Shown here: positions 6,094-9,104 of the stretch, in pieces
Position numbering within the stretch: the stretch's first letter is position 1
Layout: every line of letters starts with the position of its first letter
Origin: Paenibacillaceae bacterium
GTDB lineage: Bacteria > Bacillota > Bacilli > Paenibacillales > YIM-B00363
DNA: 9,104 nucleotides
Direction of reading: 5' to 3'
Assembly (NCBI GenBank): GCA_018969805.1
Contig: JAGWXQ010000044.1
Location: 1 to 9,104 of the forward strand
The notes under the pieces: model-generated
Seen by the model: only the letters and a program-made list of their open reading frames with translations
What the model was told of the DNA's origin: nothing
Databases searched by the model: none
Made by a program: the position numbers and the translations under genes

Positions 6094-7509
6094 TTGGTAT
6101 CGAAGCACACGTTTTACGATGAAATGATCGGGGCAGACGGGACAGCCCGAGCGCAGTACGCGGCTGTGCACGGGCATATGAAGCACATGGCTCCCGAAGT
6201 ACTCGAAAAGCGATACGAAGCGATGAACCGGTGTATGCAAGAGCAAGGAATTACGTACACCGTATATGGCACTGTGCAGGAGCATGCGATCCCGCTCGAT
6301 ATCGTACCGCGCATTTTTGATGCATTGGAGTGGGCGCACATTGAGCGCGGTGTCATACAGCGCGTCCGGGCGCTCAACTGTTTTTTGGCGGACATTTATC
6401 ACGAACAAAGCATCGTACGCGATGGAATTATTCCGCGATCGTTTGTCGTGTCCAATCGGTACTTCCGGCATGAAATGATGCGCGTGCGCATCCCGCGCGA
6501 CGTGTACATCGCTTGTGCAGGCATTGATCTTGTGCGCGATGAGCACGGTACGTTGTTCGTGCTTGAAGACAACGTCAGATCGCCTTCGGGATATTCGTAC
6601 GTATTTAAAGCCCGAGCAATGATGCAGCGGTTTTTCCACGGGTGGTTTTCTGGGTATGCGGTCCGGCCACTCGAAGACTCGATGCGTGCTTTTTTGGCGA
6701 TGCTCCAATCGCTCAGTCCGAACCAGTACGGATCGCCCACGATTGCCTTATTGACTCCTGGCGTGCACAATGCTGCATTTTTCGAACACACGTATTTGGC
6801 GCAACATATGGGCATCCACCTTGTTGAGGGCAGTGATTTGTACAGTGACGATCATCGCATCATGATGCGGACACATCGCGGACCGATTCCTGTGGACGTA
6901 TTGTATCGGCGCATCGATGACGATTTTTTGGATCCGCTGACGTTTCGTCCAGACTCGTTGCTTGGCGTGCCTGGAATCATGAATGCGCTGCGTGCGGGAA
7001 ACGTCGCCTTGGTCAATGCCCCTGGAACGGGTGTTGCCGACGACAAGGCGACGTATTGCTACGTGCCGGACATGATCGCGTACTATCTTAACGAAAAGCC
7101 GATTTTGCCCAACGTCCCGACGTATATGCTCGATCAACCGGATCAACGCGAATACGCTCTGGCGCACTTAGAGCAGCTCGTCGTGAAAGAACGTTCATTG
7201 TCCGGGGGATATGGCATGCTCATCGGTCCACAAGCGACGGAAGCGGAGCTTGCGGCATTTCGGGACAAAATTGTGCGTGCGCCGCATTTGTTTATTGCCC
7301 AACCAACGCTGCGTTTATCGACGTCTCCAGTGTATGATGGGGGCCATACCGTCCATCGCCACGTCGATTTGCGGGCGTTTGTCCTTACAGGCGCGAACAC
7401 GCACGTCATTCCAGGAGGGTTGACGCGCACGGCGTTGCGACCGGGGTCGCTCGTCGTCAATTCTTCACAAGGTGGTGGGTGCAAAGATACGTGGGTATTG
7501 ACGGAATAG
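6094..7509 (+). CDS. Circularly permuted ATP-grasp protein (CP_ATPgrasp, DUF404/DUF407)
   Basis: The family is predicted to form amide bonds using ATP, but the substrate is unknown. The 471 residues are the usual length and the family blocks are intact. YDEMIGADGTARAQY opens the N-terminus, EDNVRSPSGYSYVFKAR starts at residue 158 and YRRIDDDFLDP at 271. NAPGTGVADDKATY covers D316, D317 and K318. K365 precedes SGGYGM (370-375). IAQPTLRLSTSP and RHVDLRAF follow, and the end is NSSQGGGCKDTWVL. K365 followed by the Gly-rich loop is the likely nucleotide site, by comparison with ATP-grasp folds. The start is TTG 6094 with AGGTGGTG at 6078-6085, 8 bases away. ATG 6086 is out of frame and gives a short dead end. 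It is the first gene of an operon with the alpha-E and transglutaminase-like genes. Confidence 0.9.
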   Translation: MVSKHTFYDEMIGADGTARAQYAAVHGHMKHMAPEVLEKRYEAMNRCMQEQGITYTVYGTVQEHAIPLDIVPRIFDALEWAHIERGVIQRVRALNCFLADIYHEQSIVRDGIIPRSFVVSNRYFRHEMMRVRIPRDVYIACAGIDLVRDEHGTLFVLEDNVRSPSGYSYVFKARAMMQRFFHGWFSGYAVRPLEDSMRAFLAMLQSLSPNQYGSPTIALLTPGVHNAAFFEHTYLAQHMGIHLVEGSDLYSDDHRIMMRTHRGPIPVDVLYRRIDDDFLDPLTFRPDSLLGVPGIMNALRAGNVALVNAPGTGVADDKATYCYVPDMIAYYLNEKPILPNVPTYMLDQPDQREYALAHLEQLVVKERSLSGGYGMLIGPQATEAELAAFRDKIVRAPHLFIAQPTLRLSTSPVYDGGHTVHRHVDLRAFVLTGANTHVIPGGLTRTALRPGSLVVNSSQGGGCKDTWVLTE

Positions 7510-7525
7510 GAGAGGGGGGCATCGC

Positions 7526-8419
7526 ATGCTGCAGCGCACGATGGAAGCCGTATACTGGATTGGTCGATACGTAGAGCGCGTAGAAAATCACGCGCGGTGC
7601 ATGGAAGCGTGGTGCACGATGCACACGCCGACAAGCGATCGGTTGCTTGTGCACCTCGTCCACCAACTTGGCGACGGTCCAGACAGACAGACGATGGATA
7701 CGCTGATTCCGTACTTGATATGGGACAAAAACCATGACAACTCGATCGTATGTTGTGTCGAACACGCGCGCCTCAACATCAAACAATCGCGATCACGATT
7801 GCCTGACGAACTTTATGAACAATGGAATCGGCTCTATTTATGGCTTGGGGAAGGCGATTGTGCCCAAAGATTTTCAGAAAGTCCCGTTTTATTTCTGCGC
7901 ATGATCGTTCGGTATGTATCGGCGACGGTCGGCATCGCGCACCAGTCGATGTGGCGGGATGATTTATGGACAGCGTGGCGATGTGGTCAATTGATTGAGC
8001 GGGCTGACCATTTTACGCGTTTTGTGTCGGCGATTTGTTATTGGGCGTTTGAGCAACGTGCACTCGAACCGCATGCGCTGTATCCGGCACTGACGTTGCT
8101 CGGTGGTGTCGATGCGTATCGCCATCCGATGCACGACGGGGTACGCATCGCAGACTGTATTGCGCTGCTCGTGACCAATTCCAAATATCCCCGTTCGGTC
8201 GTTTTTGCACTGAATGCACTCGAAGACGAAATGTTGCTATGGGCAAACAAAAAGCACGAACCATCGCTGCACCAGCTGCATGCGCGCATTGTGAAGTTGC
8301 GGATGGAGCTTGCGCTATGGAGTGGGGATGAGCGTGCGATGTTGCACCATTTGGTGTCCAGCATCGATGACATTGGACGCGCGCTTACCGACGTGATGAT
8401 GACCGAGGTGCTGCTGTGA
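7526..8419 (+). CDS. Alpha-E domain protein (DUF403)
   Basis: Alpha-E proteins are all-helical, have no assigned chemistry, and commonly follow a circularly permuted ATP-grasp gene. The N-terminal signature is clear: MLQRTMEAVYWIGRYVERVEN, matching the usual 'L-S-R-x-A-E-x-x-Y-W-x-G-R-Y-x-E-R-A-E' opening. At 297 residues the length is normal. Further marks are the helix DDLWTAWRCGQLIERADHFTR (about residues 145-165) and YRHPMHDGVRIADCIALLVT with FPRSV-like YPRSVVFAL after it. AGGAGAGGGGGG at 7508-7519 lies 6 bases before ATG 7526. The gap to the preceding stop is 16 bases and the end overlaps the next gene by 4, so one transcript and coupled translation are likely. A partner or scaffold role for the ATP-grasp enzyme is inference. 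Confidence 0.88.
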   Translation: MLQRTMEAVYWIGRYVERVENHARCMEAWCTMHTPTSDRLLVHLVHQLGDGPDRQTMDTLIPYLIWDKNHDNSIVCCVEHARLNIKQSRSRLPDELYEQWNRLYLWLGEGDCAQRFSESPVLFLRMIVRYVSATVGIAHQSMWRDDLWTAWRCGQLIERADHFTRFVSAICYWAFEQRALEPHALYPALTLLGGVDAYRHPMHDGVRIADCIALLVTNSKYPRSVVFALNALEDEMLLWANKKHEPSLHQLHARIVKLRMELALWSGDERAMLHHLVSSIDDIGRALTDVMMTEVLL

Positions 8420-9104
8420 AATTTGCCATTCACCATGTAACGACATACCGGTATCACGAACCCGTCTACGAAAGTGTCAACGAGCTGCGCATTTCGCCCC
8501 GAACGAATACGAGGCAAGCGTGCTACCACCATCATATTACCGTCGTACCAAATGCACCTTTTTTCTCTTTTGAAGATGCGTTTGGAAATCGTGTGTACGC
8601 ATTTACGGTCAATGCGCCCCATGACGTATTGACGATTACTGCACAGTCCGTTGTGGTGACCCACGAAAACGACGCCCAAAGGATTGCTGTGTGGGATGCG
8701 GACAAAGATTGGGCGTACATTGCCGCACCTACGACGCGCGATCAGTTTATTGAGTACATTCGACCGACACACTACACCGCAAAGACGGAGGCAATTTGTA
8801 CGTATGCCCACAATTGGGACAATCGCGCGCACGGCATAGAAACGATCGTACTCGATATGATTGCGCACATCCACCGGGATTTTGTGTATGATCCGTTTGC
8901 GACGCACACACAGACGACGGCAGATGAGCTATTGAGCACCAAAAAAGGCGTATGTCAAGATTTTTCCCATCTGATGATCGCATTGTGCCGTGCGATCGGC
9001 ATTCCTGCTCGGTATGTCAGTGGGTACCATTATGTAACGGATTTGCAAGTGCGTACATCTGATTTCGAACAATCGTCGCACGCATGGGTTGAAGTGCTTA
9101 TTCC
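8416..9104 (+). CDS. Transglutaminase-like protein, 3' end cut by the window
   Basis: Only the first 229 codons are present. The start GTG 8416 overlaps the preceding stop as GTGA, and the codons from it match the family at once (FAIHHVTTYRYHEPVYESVN). Residues 1-85 form the bacterial transglutaminase N-terminal domain: R25 and SPR, a beta-rich region and DAFGN. Residues from about 145 form the papain-like core, with catalytic C180 in KKGVCQDFSHLM and H222 in SSHAWVEV. The third triad residue, usually Asp, would lie past the window edge. Such proteins may act as peptidases or as transglutaminases. Its place in this operon suggests that it processes or modifies a product of the ATP-grasp enzyme, which is inference. 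Confidence 0.9.
   Translation, partial: MKFAIHHVTTYRYHEPVYESVNELRISPRTNTRQACYHHHITVVPNAPFFSFEDAFGNRVYAFTVNAPHDVLTITAQSVVVTHENDAQRIAVWDADKDWAYIAAPTTRDQFIEYIRPTHYTAKTEAICTYAHNWDNRAHGIETIVLDMIAHIHRDFVYDPFATHTQTTADELLSTKKGVCQDFSHLMIALCRAIGIPARYVSGYHYVTDLQVRTSDFEQSSHAWVEVLI

Noticed and set aside
6028..6708. Long minus-strand open frame opposite the ATP-grasp gene (226 codons)
   Set aside because: It is a shadow of the well-supported plus-strand gene. Its product is rich in His and Arg without any domain, and it covers the promoter of the real gene.
8038..8907. Long minus-strand open frame (289 codons) opposite the alpha-E and transglutaminase-like genes
   Set aside because: It crosses the junction of two well-supported plus-strand genes, has no recognisable domain, and its composition reflects the codon pattern of the opposite strand.
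1..9104. CRISPR array, insertion sequence ends or integrase
   Set aside because: By eye I saw no regularly spaced direct repeats, transposase motifs or recombinase catalytic residues in the window.

Overview
The window looks like the chromosome of a motile, Gram-positive Bacilli-type bacterium. Evidence: strong AGGAGG-like ribosome sites with some TTG and GTG starts, sigma-A promoters with near-consensus boxes, and the end of a flagellar/chemotaxis operon in an order close to that of Bacillus subtilis (flhG, cheC, cheD, sigD, swrB-like). Genus cannot be read from the sequence; coding regions are of middling GC.

Positions 1-3773 (+) are the tail of the fla/che operon: the C-terminal part of flhG, cheC, cheD (overlapping cheC by 4 bases), a small two-helix membrane protein, sigD, a SwrB/DUF6115-like membrane-anchored coiled-coil protein, and a short anchored protein that resembles the LysM-like N-terminal domain of MltG/YceG. 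The cheB-cheA-cheW genes that sit between flhG and cheC in B. subtilis are absent here. A perfect 18-bp hairpin at 3772-3817 closes the operon and also faces the convergent minus-strand unit.

Positions 3886-5237 (-) are an AT-rich stretch that reads best as one decayed gene. A good ribosome site and a signal-peptide start lead into a one-base frameshift at short A-runs, then into one frame broken by TGA at 4903-4905 and TAA at 4438-4440. The product is not recognised. Next comes tRNA-Val(GAC) on the minus strand (5473-5545) with its own near-consensus promoter and a terminator. A doubtful minus-strand ORF with an excellent ribosome site (5647-5937) follows.

Positions 6037-9104 (+) hold a second operon, driven by a visible extended -10 promoter: a circularly permuted ATP-grasp protein, an alpha-E domain protein and a transglutaminase-like protein cut by the window end. 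This trio is a known conserved neighbourhood predicted to make or modify a peptide by amide ligation, but its product is, to my knowledge, undefined. It is the best candidate in the window for an undescribed system.
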